A DNA stretch of 64,000 nt from DATKKK01 sp035542975 (GTDB taxonomy: Archaea > Thermoproteota > Bathyarchaeia > Bathyarchaeales > Bathycorpusculaceae), in assembly GCA_035542975.1 (NCBI GenBank), contig DATKKK010000040.1:1-64000 (forward strand), in the 5' to 3' direction. Position 1 is the first letter of the stretch; every line of letters begins with the position of its first letter. The notes under the pieces were generated by a model. That model saw nothing but the letters and a program-made list of their open reading frames with translations, was not told the DNA's origin and ran no database searches. Positions 34,293 to 43,092 of the stretch are shown here, one piece after another. Both the position numbers and the translations under genes were made by a program.

Positions 34293-34877
34293 TTATCTCC
34301 TTTCCATTTCATCCGTTGCAGCTTTCACAAATTCTCCAAGCCATGTGCGGCCAACCGCCCCAGACACGATCATCTCAGCTCCACTCACGAGCAGAGCCAC
34401 CGAGAGAATGGCTGCGAGCGTCAGCAGTGCGAGATCGGGGAGAACGAGTACGATAAACGATAGAATGATGTCGAGCACACCCACTGCAATCATCATACCT
34501 CTAATCCAGCCTGCCGTCTTCTTAAGTGTGGAGGCGATGAATATCCTTCCGAATCCGTACGCAATGAGGCCAAACGACACGAGCATTAACAGACTCAGCT
34601 CGCCATACCCTGGAAACAGTGCGACCAACGCTGCAAGAATCAGAGACATGATTCCCAATATCGCGCTCAGTGCCCTCAGTCCCATGGAGAGACTACTATA
34701 ACCTATGAGGGCGATCGACCTGATTCCAGCAAAGAAAAGACCGATCGAGAGCAGCAAGATGAGAGTCTCGATACCCCAATCTGGATAGACGAGCACCAGA
34801 ACTCCGAATACCATGGCCAATAAGCCGGTTACTATCTCTAAGGCGCGGAGCCAACCTGGTTGCTTCAATAGGTTCAA
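34293..34877 (-). CDS. HdeD/DUF308-like membrane protein
   Basis: 194 residues, six hydrophobic segments, starting WLRALEIVTGLLAMVFGVLV. It overlaps the DUF1269-type gene by 4 bases, so the two are translated together. G+C looks higher here than in the core genes, which may mean it was acquired. Confidence 0.75.
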   Translation of the reverse strand: MNLLKQPGWLRALEIVTGLLAMVFGVLVLVYPDWGIETLILLLSIGLFFAGIRSIALIGYSSLSMGLRALSAILGIMSLILAALVALFPGYGELSLLMLVSFGLIAYGFGRIFIASTLKKTAGWIRGMMIAVGVLDIILSFIVLVLPDLALLTLAAILSVALLVSGAEMIVSGAVGRTWLGEFVKAATDEMERR

Positions 34878-35713
34878 TCCAAGTCCTCCTCATTCACGGT
34901 TTTCACCCGATCTCTCAATAGAGTGTCCGCTCGCATGTCCACCTGGAGCATTTCAATGCTATCTTGCGACTCTTTCCGTTTCTTTTTTATGTCGGCGATC
35001 CTTGCTTCAATATTCGCTTTGGCTTCACCCCTGGTCTTCGCTGTTTTCTTTTTCAAGGCATCCACTTTAGCTTTGGCTTCTTTTTCTTGTTGTTCTAACC
35101 CCAGCTTCGCCTGCTCTAGCCTAGCATGCAACTTCTTATTCAAGTTGTCAATTTTCGACTGAATCTTGGTCTTTTGTTCTGCGCTCGACTTAGCTTGCTC
35201 TGCCTTCAACTGAGCAATGTCCGCTTTCAGAGCTGCCACACTTTTTGCGTCTTGTTCGTGTTCGACACTATGGCGTGTGGTGCGAAACACGGTGCCGCCC
35301 AGCGCAGCCATTCGCGTATCAACTGGAGTTATCCACTCTTCGCTGATGTCTGAAACTATCGCCCATTTGCCAGGCGTAAGCTTCTTGTAAACGTCGTCAA
35401 GAAACTCCGCGTTGACCCCAGCCCGATTCATATCCAAGATGCTCCCCGCAAAAGTTCCGGCTACGGCTCCAATGCCTAAGCCGATTGGTCCGCCTAGAAG
35501 TCCGATTAGAGCACCGATTGCTGTTCCTCCAACTGTGCGAATTGGAAAATCGTCTCCCTTCTGCTTTACGGTAACCTTTCCTTCATCATCCTTTTTTATC
35601 ACAGCTTGTGCGTGGATGGAAATGCTCCCTTCGGAATCGAGTTCGGTCAGAGCTTTAAATCCGTCGTACGCTTTTAATTCGTTGTCAAAAACTACTACCA
35701 ACATTCGTTCCAT
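34874..35713 (-). CDS. DUF1269-type protein with long C-terminal coiled coil
   Basis: 279 residues. N-terminal domain RMLVVVFDNELKAYDGFKAL, then a glycine-rich hydrophobic hairpin (TAIGALIGLLGGPIGLGIGA) and KWAIVSDISEEWITPVD, as in DUF1269 proteins. Residues about 155-265 are a long coiled coil rich in Lys, Ala, Glu. Possible membrane-associated stress protein; inference only. The 254 bases upstream (35714-35967) show no gene. Confidence 0.75.
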   Translation of the reverse strand: MERMLVVVFDNELKAYDGFKALTELDSEGSISIHAQAVIKKDDEGKVTVKQKGDDFPIRTVGGTAIGALIGLLGGPIGLGIGAVAGTFAGSILDMNRAGVNAEFLDDVYKKLTPGKWAIVSDISEEWITPVDTRMAALGGTVFRTTRHSVEHEQDAKSVAALKADIAQLKAEQAKSSAEQKTKIQSKIDNLNKKLHARLEQAKLGLEQQEKEAKAKVDALKKKTAKTRGEAKANIEARIADIKKKRKESQDSIEMLQVDMRADTLLRDRVKTVNEEDLD

Positions 35714-35967
35714 TTAGAAATTCACCTTTCATAACCTAGTTTTAGTGAACGCCTTATAAAACTTGCGAATTCAGGTCCGCAACTCTGGTCGTCTAACCAA
35801 ACTGGTTAAGATTAAAGATTTATCTCGGTTTGCTGGTGGGACTCGAGCACACGCTACTTTGTACCTTCTATCGAGTGTGAACATTTTGAAGCGGGCACAA
35901 TGCCATCCCACATTGGCCCATTAAAGGCTGGGACAATCGGTCTACAAAACGCAATCTGGAGCGGTCT

Positions 35968-36453
35968 TTAGAATGGGGAGAAATCCATTCTTTCCCATTT
36001 GAAACCTACCGTTATATGATAAGAACCTGTTTCTAGTTTGGCGAGAGCCTTATACAGGCTGGCTATCGTTGCACCTTCATTGCCTCTCTCGCATATCAAT
36101 AATGCAACAGCTTGTACCTCGCCGTAGCATCTCCACAGAAACTTTACGTGTGGAAGTGTTTGAATGTTTTCAAAGACTTTTTCAGCGTCATCATAGGCAG
36201 CAGACAGCCCTACGATTATTGCAGATAGATTTAAGACATTGAAATTTGGTATTGCCATGATTTTTCTATCGATGGCATGACTTTGTTCGAGTTTTTCTAT
36301 TCGCCTATATATCGTGCTTCTTGTTACGTTCAACTTTTTGGCCAAATCATCATAAGAATAGATTCCCGTGCAGATTTCATGCAAAATCTTCTTGTCCAGG
36401 TCATCAAAAACAACGGACAAAACGATACCCAACCCAATTCCACTTATTAACAA
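35968..36453 (-). CDS. Lrp/AsnC-family transcriptional regulator
   Basis: Up to 161 residues. HTH: LDKKILHEICTGIYSYDDLA then LNVTRSTIYRRIEKLEQSH. The C-terminal RAM-like domain includes HVKFLWRCYGEVQAVALLIC. The start is uncertain: TTG 36453, or TTG codons at 36432 or 36420; the last gives the more usual short N-terminus before FDDLDKKIL. Confidence 0.75.
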   Translation of the reverse strand: MLISGIGLGIVLSVVFDDLDKKILHEICTGIYSYDDLAKKLNVTRSTIYRRIEKLEQSHAIDRKIMAIPNFNVLNLSAIIVGLSAAYDDAEKVFENIQTLPHVKFLWRCYGEVQAVALLICERGNEGATIASLYKALAKLETGSYHITVGFKWERMDFSPF

Positions 36454-36636
36454 GCTCCTTAAATAATATTCTATTCCAGCCTAACTTTGTTTCAATGAAA
36501 TCGCGAAAAAATCTTGAAAAAAACCATTTCAGCGACGTTCATTCCATAAAACGCTTAAGAAACATAATTTTGTATCACGCGTTAAATATTAATTGCACGC
36601 TCAGGCTCAAATTCTCCAGAAAAGGAGATTTCGTGT

Positions 36637-37134
36637 GTGAAAGAAAAAAACCTACAAGACAAACATAATCCCTCTTTTGGAAACGGAATTTCCCCCGAAG
36701 AAAAGGGAAAGATTCGGCGGAGTTATTCTGTTCAAGAAGAATCTTTGCATATTTTACACGTTGATGGTGACGCTTCATTCTTACAAGTTTCGAAGGGGAT
36801 TTTGGAGGCAGAGAACAAGTTTGAGATTGACACGGCAACCTCTGTTGATGAGGCTTTCGACAAACTGAAAACGCGTTCGTATGATGCAGTTGTTTCTGAT
36901 TACGAAATGCCCCTGAAAAGTGGTTTGGATTTTCTGAAGAAACTTCGAGAACAAAAAAACAGCATTGCGTTTATTTTTTTCACAAGCGAAGACCTAGAAG
37001 TAGTTACGGTTAGAGCTTTAAACTTGGGCGCGGATCAATGCATTAACAAGATAGGTTCTCCTGAAGTAGTATACACTGAATTGGCAGATGCAATACGCAA
37101 AATAGTGAATGCAAGAAAGCAAGCGCGTACTTAA
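36637..37134 (+). CDS. Stand-alone response regulator receiver domain
   Basis: 165 residues from GTG 36637 with GGAG 9 bases upstream. Receiver core: LHILHVDGDASFLQVSKGIL, phospho-acceptor Asp in DAVVSDYEMP, Thr in IFFTSEDLE, Lys in QCINKIGS. No output domain. About 35 N-terminal residues are unrelated. No histidine kinase in the window. Confidence 0.85.
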   Translation: MKEKNLQDKHNPSFGNGISPEEKGKIRRSYSVQEESLHILHVDGDASFLQVSKGILEAENKFEIDTATSVDEAFDKLKTRSYDAVVSDYEMPLKSGLDFLKKLREQKNSIAFIFFTSEDLEVVTVRALNLGADQCINKIGSPEVVYTELADAIRKIVNARKQART

Positions 37135-37289
37135 GGAAGTCTGAATTCCACGAGCGCGCGCCTTCGTTTGTGCAATATTTTTTTGTACTAAACTCGGTCA
37201 TATTTGTTTTGACTCGTAGCCCACGCTGAAGCGCACGGCATCAACATGACTTATGAACTTAAAGTGGTTCGTTTTTGTTTTGGAATTTT

Positions 37290-37787
37290 CTAGACAAGCG
37301 GTCTTTTTGCAGTGAAATTTGTGAATGGACCATTGTAGAGAGTTGAATTGCTCATTATGACGATGTGGCCTTCGCTGGTCTTGAGCCAAGTGGCTCGGAA
37401 ACTCAATTTGATGACGGTTCCCTTAACTGTTCCGAGTTCTATTTTATCGCCCAAACGTAGCACGTTCTCGCGCAAAAGCCATATTCCAGATAAAAGGTTT
37501 GAGAACGTTGATTGTAATGCCAGTGTTATGCCTAAGCCTATTATTCCCGAGAGAGTAAGGGAAGATGAAAGTGAAGTAAAGCCAAGACTCTGAAGTATCC
37601 ATGCAACCGTCAACCCCAACCATATTATCAATATGCCTTCCTGCACGTCTCGAATACTACCCTTAGGAAGCTGTGATCGCTCAGCTGCATTCGAAATTGC
37701 TTTGATAATTATCAACGATATGAATAGCGAAATACCGACAAAGGCAGCCAATCCGCCGAGAAGAGCAAGAAATGACGTGTCTGACAT
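37290..37787 (-). CDS. Minimal MscS-like mechanosensitive channel
   Basis: 165 residues from ATG 37787. One or two N-terminal helices, a third helix (TLSGIIGLGITLALQSTFSN) equivalent to the MscS pore helix, then the beta domain NVLRLGDKIELGTVKGTVIK. The protein stops right after this domain and lacks the alpha/beta cytoplasmic cage of full MscS (about 280 residues). It is either a minimal family member or shortened. Confidence 0.75.
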   Translation of the reverse strand: MSDTSFLALLGGLAAFVGISLFISLIIIKAISNAAERSQLPKGSIRDVQEGILIIWLGLTVAWILQSLGFTSLSSSLTLSGIIGLGITLALQSTFSNLLSGIWLLRENVLRLGDKIELGTVKGTVIKLSFRATWLKTSEGHIVIMSNSTLYNGPFTNFTAKRPLV

Positions 37788-38298
37788 AGCTTGTGTTTTT
37801 TGATGTTTGATATATAAAGTTAGTTGCAACCGTTTCTGCTTGAACGAGCATGTCGCTGGCAACGACGGATGTCTTTGCTGATGCAGAAACAAGCCAGTAT
37901 GGGACTAGGCTCAGGCTCATCTCCTCGAGCGTCGAGTTTTCCTGAAGATGTCTGTGCAGCAAACCTCTGTCCATGAGACTGTGAATCTCGGTGAGAACAG
38001 GGTCTTTTTCTGCGAACTTCAGCGGGAGCATGGTCTGTTTTCGTATGCCTGCTCAGCCCTCATTTCCTAGGGTTATTCCTGTTCCGCAGTATTCGCAGGT
38101 TATAACCATCTCGCCGAATCTGGGTGAAATCGGTGCGCCACAGTGTGGGCAGTTTAGGGATGTTACGCCTAAAGGAGCCAGAATCGGTCATGTTGAAGCA
38201 GCAGCCTGCTTCGGTGGTGGTGCGGCAACGCTAGTTCCGCATTTTGTGCAGAAGACGGCGTCGTCTGGAAGTTGTGCGCCGCATTTGTGACAGTACAA
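37788..38298 (-). pseudogene. Decayed zinc-ribbon protein gene with two in-frame TGA codons
   Basis: One continuous frame reads YCHKCGAQLPDDAVFCTKCG ... STOP ... NCPHCGAPI...CEYCGTGITL ... STOP ... MLPLKFAEKDPVLTEIHSLM and VPYWLVSASAKTSVVASDML. TGA codons lie at 38190-38188 and 38055-38053; each is one transition from TGG, and both sit where a Trp fits. The frame then runs into the promoter-like TTTATATATC and the start of the MscS-like gene, so the 3' end is also lost. Likely original protein: a double zinc ribbon with a C-terminal domain. Start TTG 38298 has a GGTGA upstream. Confidence 0.7.
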
Positions 38299-38462
38299 GG
38301 TCAAATCACCTTTTTCCTCACATTATTGGGAAGAGTAGTCTTTGCCTAATACGCCTTTTTACTTTTTCTAACTCGATGCACGTGTTTGTTAACGAAAAAC
38401 TAGCGTGCGCCCGTTAAGGTCAAGTTTTATCTACAGCGTTTGTGTAATTAGAACCTTTTGAG

Positions 38463-39398
38463 ATGGGTTCTGTGGGAATTGAGATTCTGGCTTACAGCGA
38501 ATTGAAGCAAAGGAATGCTTTGCTTCCGTTGATGGAACAGGCTTTCGGATGGCCATTCGACCCAGCCGAATTCGAGAAGAGCATCAGAATGGATCCGAGA
38601 TTAAGAAGTGGCAGTGTCGGGTTCTGCGCCTTGAAGGAAGGAAAGGTGGTTGGGTATGCTGGCGTGATGGATTTCACTTTGAGAACTGTTTCTGGAGCAG
38701 AAGAGAAGGTTGGTGGTCTTTACGGAGTTGCGACCCATCCTTCATGTACTAGGCAGGGGATTTGCACGGCGCTGGTGAATCGTTCGCATGAATATTTTAT
38801 GGCGAAAGGCTATCGTTTTTCGCTTCTCACGACCAGCCCGACGATCGTGGCTCACGGTTTGTACGGGAAGCTGGGTTACTTTGACGTTGCGCCGTTCCTG
38901 TCGGCGTACTTGGGGGTGCGGAAGAAAAAGGTGGAAGTTTCAAAGTGCAGGATTGTTTTTAAGCTGGATTATGATGGGCTGCTTGAGTTTTTCCGCGAGT
39001 ACGTCAAGGGCAGAACGGGTTTTGTGATTAGAGATAAAGAGTATTTGAGGATGCTCTTCAAACAGTACGGGATTTCTGCCAAAGATTGTATAATGATTGA
39101 AGAAGGATACGTTATTTTCAAGAAGGAAAAAGAGTCTGTGAGAATTAGAGAGCTTGTCGCCCGCGATAGTGGTGAAATGAACAGGCTTATCGGGTTGGTG
39201 GAAAATAAAACGCAAAAGGCTGTTGTTGGCAGGCTGGGGATTTCAGACTGTAGTGTAGGTCGAGTATACGCATCGCGGGGCTTCACAGTTCTTGAAGCTG
39301 GGCATGGTGTTCTGATGGCTAAGGAATTGGTAGCTGATGCTTCATTCAATGATTGCTTTGGCAACAGGTTTTATATGAGCGCACTAGACCACTTCTAA
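38463..39398 (+). CDS. GNAT-family N-acetyltransferase
   Basis: 311 residues. The acetyl-CoA binding segment is GLYGVATHPSCTRQGICTAL (RxGxxxxL), followed by FSLLTTSPTIVAHGLYGKLG. The C-terminal half (about residues 160-311) has no assigned family. Resembles Eis-like two-part acetyltransferases only in outline; substrate unknown. Confidence 0.82.
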   Translation: MGSVGIEILAYSELKQRNALLPLMEQAFGWPFDPAEFEKSIRMDPRLRSGSVGFCALKEGKVVGYAGVMDFTLRTVSGAEEKVGGLYGVATHPSCTRQGICTALVNRSHEYFMAKGYRFSLLTTSPTIVAHGLYGKLGYFDVAPFLSAYLGVRKKKVEVSKCRIVFKLDYDGLLEFFREYVKGRTGFVIRDKEYLRMLFKQYGISAKDCIMIEEGYVIFKKEKESVRIRELVARDSGEMNRLIGLVENKTQKAVVGRLGISDCSVGRVYASRGFTVLEAGHGVLMAKELVADASFNDCFGNRFYMSALDHF

Positions 39399-39484
39399 CT
39401 TGCGCTTCGACATTATGCCTTCATTTTCTCGGTCGGAAGGCTTTAATTCCATAAGCTCTCAACAGAAAGCAAGGTAGATGAAAA

Positions 39485-39943
39485 ATGAGTGAGCAAACAC
39501 AGCCTAAAGAGTTACACAAGAAGTTTGCCATTGATTTATTCAATCTCACATGGAGTCTGCTTGACAAGAAAGACAGAACACCAGACGAAGATGACAAGAT
39601 GGTTCATGCCGCTCACGCTTCTCGTTTCCACTGGGGCGAAATAGGAACACCCTTAGAGTTTGAAAGGGGCGAATGGCAAATATCCAGAGTGTATTCGGTT
39701 CTGAAAAGAAGCGAGCCAGCCCTTTATCATGCCAAGAGATGCCTTGAAATCTGCAAAAAGAACAACATAGGAGACTTCGACATCGCCTTTGCCTATGAAG
39801 CACTGGCAAGAGCGTACGCCATTGCAGGACTGAAAGCGCAGTGCAAAGAAAACATGGAACTAGCCGGAAAAGCTGCAGAGCAGATCAAAAAAGAAGATGA
39901 CAAAAAGTATTTCCTAAATGAACTTAAAACGATTCAATGCTAG
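39485..39943 (+). CDS. TPR-like helical protein, unknown
   Basis: 152 residues, all helical. YHAKRCLEICKKNNIGDFDI and AFAYEALARAYAIAGLKAQC look like a degenerate TPR pair. AAHASRFHWGEIGTPLEFER is a distinctive conserved-looking segment. No function known. It lies between an acetyltransferase and a methyltransferase on the same strand. Confidence 0.6.
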   Translation: MSEQTQPKELHKKFAIDLFNLTWSLLDKKDRTPDEDDKMVHAAHASRFHWGEIGTPLEFERGEWQISRVYSVLKRSEPALYHAKRCLEICKKNNIGDFDIAFAYEALARAYAIAGLKAQCKENMELAGKAAEQIKKEDDKKYFLNELKTIQC

Positions 39944-40074
39944 ATCGCAACAAACGCAATTGCAACTTTTGGCCTTTCAATTTGACAATCTTTTTGGCTG
40001 ACCATTAGCATTCTTCAAGCTACCTAATCAATTGCCTAAAATTGAGAAAAGTGAAATCAGACCTCTCAGGTTGT

Positions 40075-40101
40075 GGTTTTGCGGAAAAGGTTATACCTGA
40101 A
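40075..40101 (+). promoter_or_regulatory. Promoter-like element shared with the gene at 28359
   Basis: GGTTTTGCGGAAAAGGTTAT followed by ACCTGAA: identical to 28303-28328 except for one inserted G, 31 bases before the start at 40133. Confidence 0.55.
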
Positions 40102-40132
40102 CTGAGACCTGACATAGTTAGGGAATGAGCAG

Positions 40133-40651
40133 ATGTCTGATTTCGGCTTTAAAGCTATGGCTTTCACTTTCAAGATTCGGGATTTCTTTAGACCACGTAA
40201 GGATATTGTCAAAGAAGTAGGGATAGAAGAAGGATTTCACGTTCTGGATTATGGCTGTGGATCGGGAAGTTACATAAAAGCCGTTGCTGAACTGGTCGGA
40301 AAATCAGGGACGGTTTATGCTTTAGACATTCATCCGCTTGCTATTGAGATGGTTAAGAAGATTACTTCGAAGAACCAGCTGACGAATGTGAAAACGATTT
40401 TGTCAGACCGCAAAACTGGATTGCCAGACAATAGCATAGACGTAGTCCTGCTATACGATGTTTTTCATGACTTGACAGATCCTGATGGCGTTTTAGAAGA
40501 ACTGCATCGAGTGTTAAAGCCGGATGGAGTCCTATCATTTAGTGACCATCACATGAAAGAGAACGAAATAGTATCAGACTTGACTAAGAGAGGATTATTT
40601 GGTCTGTCGAGAAAAGGAGAAAGGACATACAGTTTTGTGAAAGTAAAGTAG
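40133..40651 (+). CDS. Class I SAM-dependent methyltransferase
   Basis: 172 residues. VLDYGCGSGSYIKAVAELVG (motif I), VYALDIHPLAIEMVKKI, DRKTGLPDNSIDVVLLYDVF, and LHRVLKPDGVLSFSDHHM. The sequence is in the style of ubiE/arsenite-type methyltransferases but lacks an obvious Cys set. Substrate unknown. ATG 40133. Confidence 0.87.
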   Translation: MSDFGFKAMAFTFKIRDFFRPRKDIVKEVGIEEGFHVLDYGCGSGSYIKAVAELVGKSGTVYALDIHPLAIEMVKKITSKNQLTNVKTILSDRKTGLPDNSIDVVLLYDVFHDLTDPDGVLEELHRVLKPDGVLSFSDHHMKENEIVSDLTKRGLFGLSRKGERTYSFVKVK

Positions 40652-40701
40652 CGAAAGAAGAATAGAGCACGCGATCAGACCACGAGCATCCACAAATCTG
40701 C

Positions 40702-41142
40702 CTATTTGTTCCCGTTGTGGCACATCTTGCAAATGCCGTAAATATCCAAACGTTGCCCCGTGCGTGTGAATTCTGCTTTGACAGTTATTCTTGCAACCAT
40801 TTCACGTGTAGCAGGATCATCTAAATCCTGAATGTTGCCACATCGCAGACAGACTAAATTTATGTGAGGCTTCACGTAAGAGTCAAACCTTGCCTGGCTT
40901 TCTGGAAAATCCAGTTCTTGGATTAGTCCGTGTTCTGTCAGAATTTGAAGTGTTTTATAGACTGTTGCAAGGCTGACTGTTGGATAAACTTTCCTGACTT
41001 CATCGTAGATTCTCTGCGCGGTTGGATGATCTCGACTGTGGAGTGCAAATCGGCAAATCGCTATTCTTTGTGGAGTTGCCTTGTATCCTTTTTGGCGGAG
41101 AGTTTCGATTATCGGTGCGTCTGATTTCTGAGAGTGACTCAT
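40702..41142 (-). CDS. Fur-family regulator, PerR-like
   Basis: 146 residues. Winged helix GYKATPQRIAICRFALHSRD and TVSLATVYKTLQILTEHGLI; dimer/metal domain with His-rich VKPHINLVCLRCGNIQDLDD and a second CxxC-like KMCHNGNK. The two Cys pairs (CLRC, C...C) form a structural zinc site. Divergent from the catalase gene with a PerR-box-like palindrome between them, so it probably senses peroxide and represses catalase. Confidence 0.85.
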   Translation of the reverse strand: MSHSQKSDAPIIETLRQKGYKATPQRIAICRFALHSRDHPTAQRIYDEVRKVYPTVSLATVYKTLQILTEHGLIQELDFPESQARFDSYVKPHINLVCLRCGNIQDLDDPATREMVARITVKAEFTRTGQRLDIYGICKMCHNGNK

Positions 41143-41147
41143 AGCTT

Positions 41148-41161
41148 TTATTAGATAATAA
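41148..41161. promoter_or_regulatory. PerR-box-like palindrome between perR and catalase
   Basis: TTATTA-GA-TAATAA is a perfect palindrome 6 bases from the regulator's start codon, in an A/T-rich stretch like known PerR boxes (TTATAATnATTATAA). The catalase ATG at 41236 is preceded by AAGGAGGTG (41218-41226). Confidence 0.6.
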
Positions 41162-41235
41162 TAAGTCTTAAATAAACCTTAGGCAGTCAGATTCTTAGAA
41201 ATCATAACAGCGCATAGAAGGAGGTGTAGTGAATT

Positions 41236-42684
41236 ATGAAAGATGAACATCTTACGACGAACCAGGGTGTTCCTGTCTCCGACAACCAGAACTCACTCAC
41301 CGCTGGCGAGCGAGGGCCTGTGTTGCTTCAGGACGTTCACCTGATTGAGAAACTCGCACACTTTGATCGTGAACGCATCCCTGAGCGTGTGGTTCACGCC
41401 AAGGGAGCCGGTGCACATGGAAACTTCCATGTATATAAGAGTATGGCAAAGTACACGTGCGCGAAGTTCCTTCAAGATCCGAAGAAAAAGACGCCTGTCT
41501 TTGTCCGTTTCTCCACAGTAGTTGGCGCACGAGGATCTGCTGACACGGCTCGTGATCCCAGGGGTTTTGCCGTCAAGTTCTACACTGAAGACGGCAACTA
41601 TGATCTGGTAGGGAATAATCTGCCCGTCTTTTTCATACGAGACGCCATTAAATTCCCGGATATGGTACACGCTTTCAAACCTGCACCAAACACAGGATTT
41701 CCCACAAGCTCATCAGCAAACAGCCGCTTCTGGGATTTCATCTCGCTGACCCCGGAATCCACTCACATGATCACATGGCTCTTTTCAGATCGAGGAACAG
41801 TCAAGAGCTACCGAAGAATGGAAGGCTTCGGCGTCAATACATACAAATGGGTGAATGCAAAAGGCAAGGCCGTCTATGTCAAGTACCACTGGAAGCCAAA
41901 AGCAGGAATAGAGACAATCGACCGCCACGAGGCAACTCGTCTTGCTGGAGAAGACCCCGACATTGCGACCCGCGACCTGTACGAAACAATCGCTTCAGGA
42001 AAGACAGCGGAATACGAACTGTATGTCCAGATCATGGAAATCGCTGATGAGTTAAAGCAAGATTTCGACCCGCTTGATGCCACAAAGACATGGCCTGAGG
42101 ACAAGTTTCCGCTTATGCTGGTGGGTAAGATGGTGTTGAACCGCAACCCCGAAAACTTCTTTGCAGAAACAGAGCAAGCTGCTTTTTGCCCAGCCTCCAT
42201 AATACCAGGAATCGATTTCTCCGTTGACAAGCTGTTGCAGGGTAGGGTCTTCTCATACGCGGACACACAGCGACATCGACTTGGTCCCAATTACCTGCAA
42301 CTTCCAATCAATCGTCCACAGGCACCTGCTAACAACAACCAGCGCGACGGTGCAATGCAGTACGCGCCTTACGGTGGAGGAACAGTCAACTACGAACCCA
42401 ACACTCTGGCTGGCGGAAAACCCCATGAGGCAACGGCTACACCGACTGAAGATTACAGTGTCAAAGGGAAAGTGATTCGACAAAAGATCAGCCTAACCAA
42501 CGATTTTCAGCAGGCAGGTGAACGCTACCGCTCGCTAGGCAAAGTTGACCAAGAACACTTAATCGACAACATTGTCGATTCTTTGGGAAAAGCTGACAAG
42601 CCGATTCAGCAACGCATGGTCGAAAATCTAGCCAAAGCTGACCCAGAGTTTGGCAGAAGAGTGAGAAGGGGATTAAAACTCTAG
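41236..42684 (+). CDS. Monofunctional heme catalase
   Basis: 482 residues, small-subunit clade length. Catalytic His in RVVHAKGAGAHGNFHV, Asn in YDLVGNNLPVFFIRDAIKFP, proximal Tyr in RVFSYADTQRHRLGPNYLQL. N-terminus TNQGVPVSDNQNSLTAGERG is the typical bacterial catalase start. Breaks down hydrogen peroxide. A heme catalase in a lineage usually regarded as anaerobic, next to a PerR gene and with bacterial-like sequence, suggests transfer. Confidence 0.96.
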   Translation: MKDEHLTTNQGVPVSDNQNSLTAGERGPVLLQDVHLIEKLAHFDRERIPERVVHAKGAGAHGNFHVYKSMAKYTCAKFLQDPKKKTPVFVRFSTVVGARGSADTARDPRGFAVKFYTEDGNYDLVGNNLPVFFIRDAIKFPDMVHAFKPAPNTGFPTSSSANSRFWDFISLTPESTHMITWLFSDRGTVKSYRRMEGFGVNTYKWVNAKGKAVYVKYHWKPKAGIETIDRHEATRLAGEDPDIATRDLYETIASGKTAEYELYVQIMEIADELKQDFDPLDATKTWPEDKFPLMLVGKMVLNRNPENFFAETEQAAFCPASIIPGIDFSVDKLLQGRVFSYADTQRHRLGPNYLQLPINRPQAPANNNQRDGAMQYAPYGGGTVNYEPNTLAGGKPHEATATPTEDYSVKGKVIRQKISLTNDFQQAGERYRSLGKVDQEHLIDNIVDSLGKADKPIQQRMVENLAKADPEFGRRVRRGLKL

Positions 42685-43083
42685 AGCGCGCTAATCCCAG
42701 CGCCATTTTTCTGTGTTGTGTTAGGATTGTATTTAGTTTTCTCAGGTTTTCTTCTTGGTTTTGCCCTTCTTCCATGTTGCCTATTAGGGTTGCCAGAAGC
42801 CGTTTCTTTTAGGCTGTCTTTTGGGGAGAAGATATTCTATCTTGCTGTTATTTCTTTGATAGATTATGGCTTCAGCCTGTATTGGCATCCGCATGGGAAA
42901 AAGAATAATGGCTGAGGCTAAAAACTATTTGGAGAAACCTGCGTGTTTGGGATAAAACCCTACATCAAACCCGATTACGTTTACACTCGCAACATCTGTT
43001 CTCTTGCAGTCACTTGACGTGCGATAGCGCAACAACCTCGAACGATCAACTTATTAGCGAGGCGTGACGAATCCTAGGTTAGG
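42685..43083 (+). other. Gap with one weak membrane-like ORF
   Basis: A 399-base gap after the catalase gene. A TTG-started frame 42718-42915 gives 65 hydrophobic residues (LYLVFSGFLLGFALLPCCLL) ending KKNNG; there is no clear ribosome site and no family, so I do not call it a gene. Nothing else recognised. Confidence 0.3.
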
Positions 43084-43092
43084 GTGTCATGC

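Noticed and set aside
38053..38190. Selenocysteine at the two TGA codons of the zinc-ribbon gene
   Set aside because: The codons do not sit at cysteine positions of the zinc sites, and I saw no SECIS-like structure; decay is simpler.
37991..38290. Plus-strand reading frame of 99 codons
   Set aside because: It is antisense to the zinc-ribbon pseudogene, whose cysteine motifs read clearly on the minus strand.
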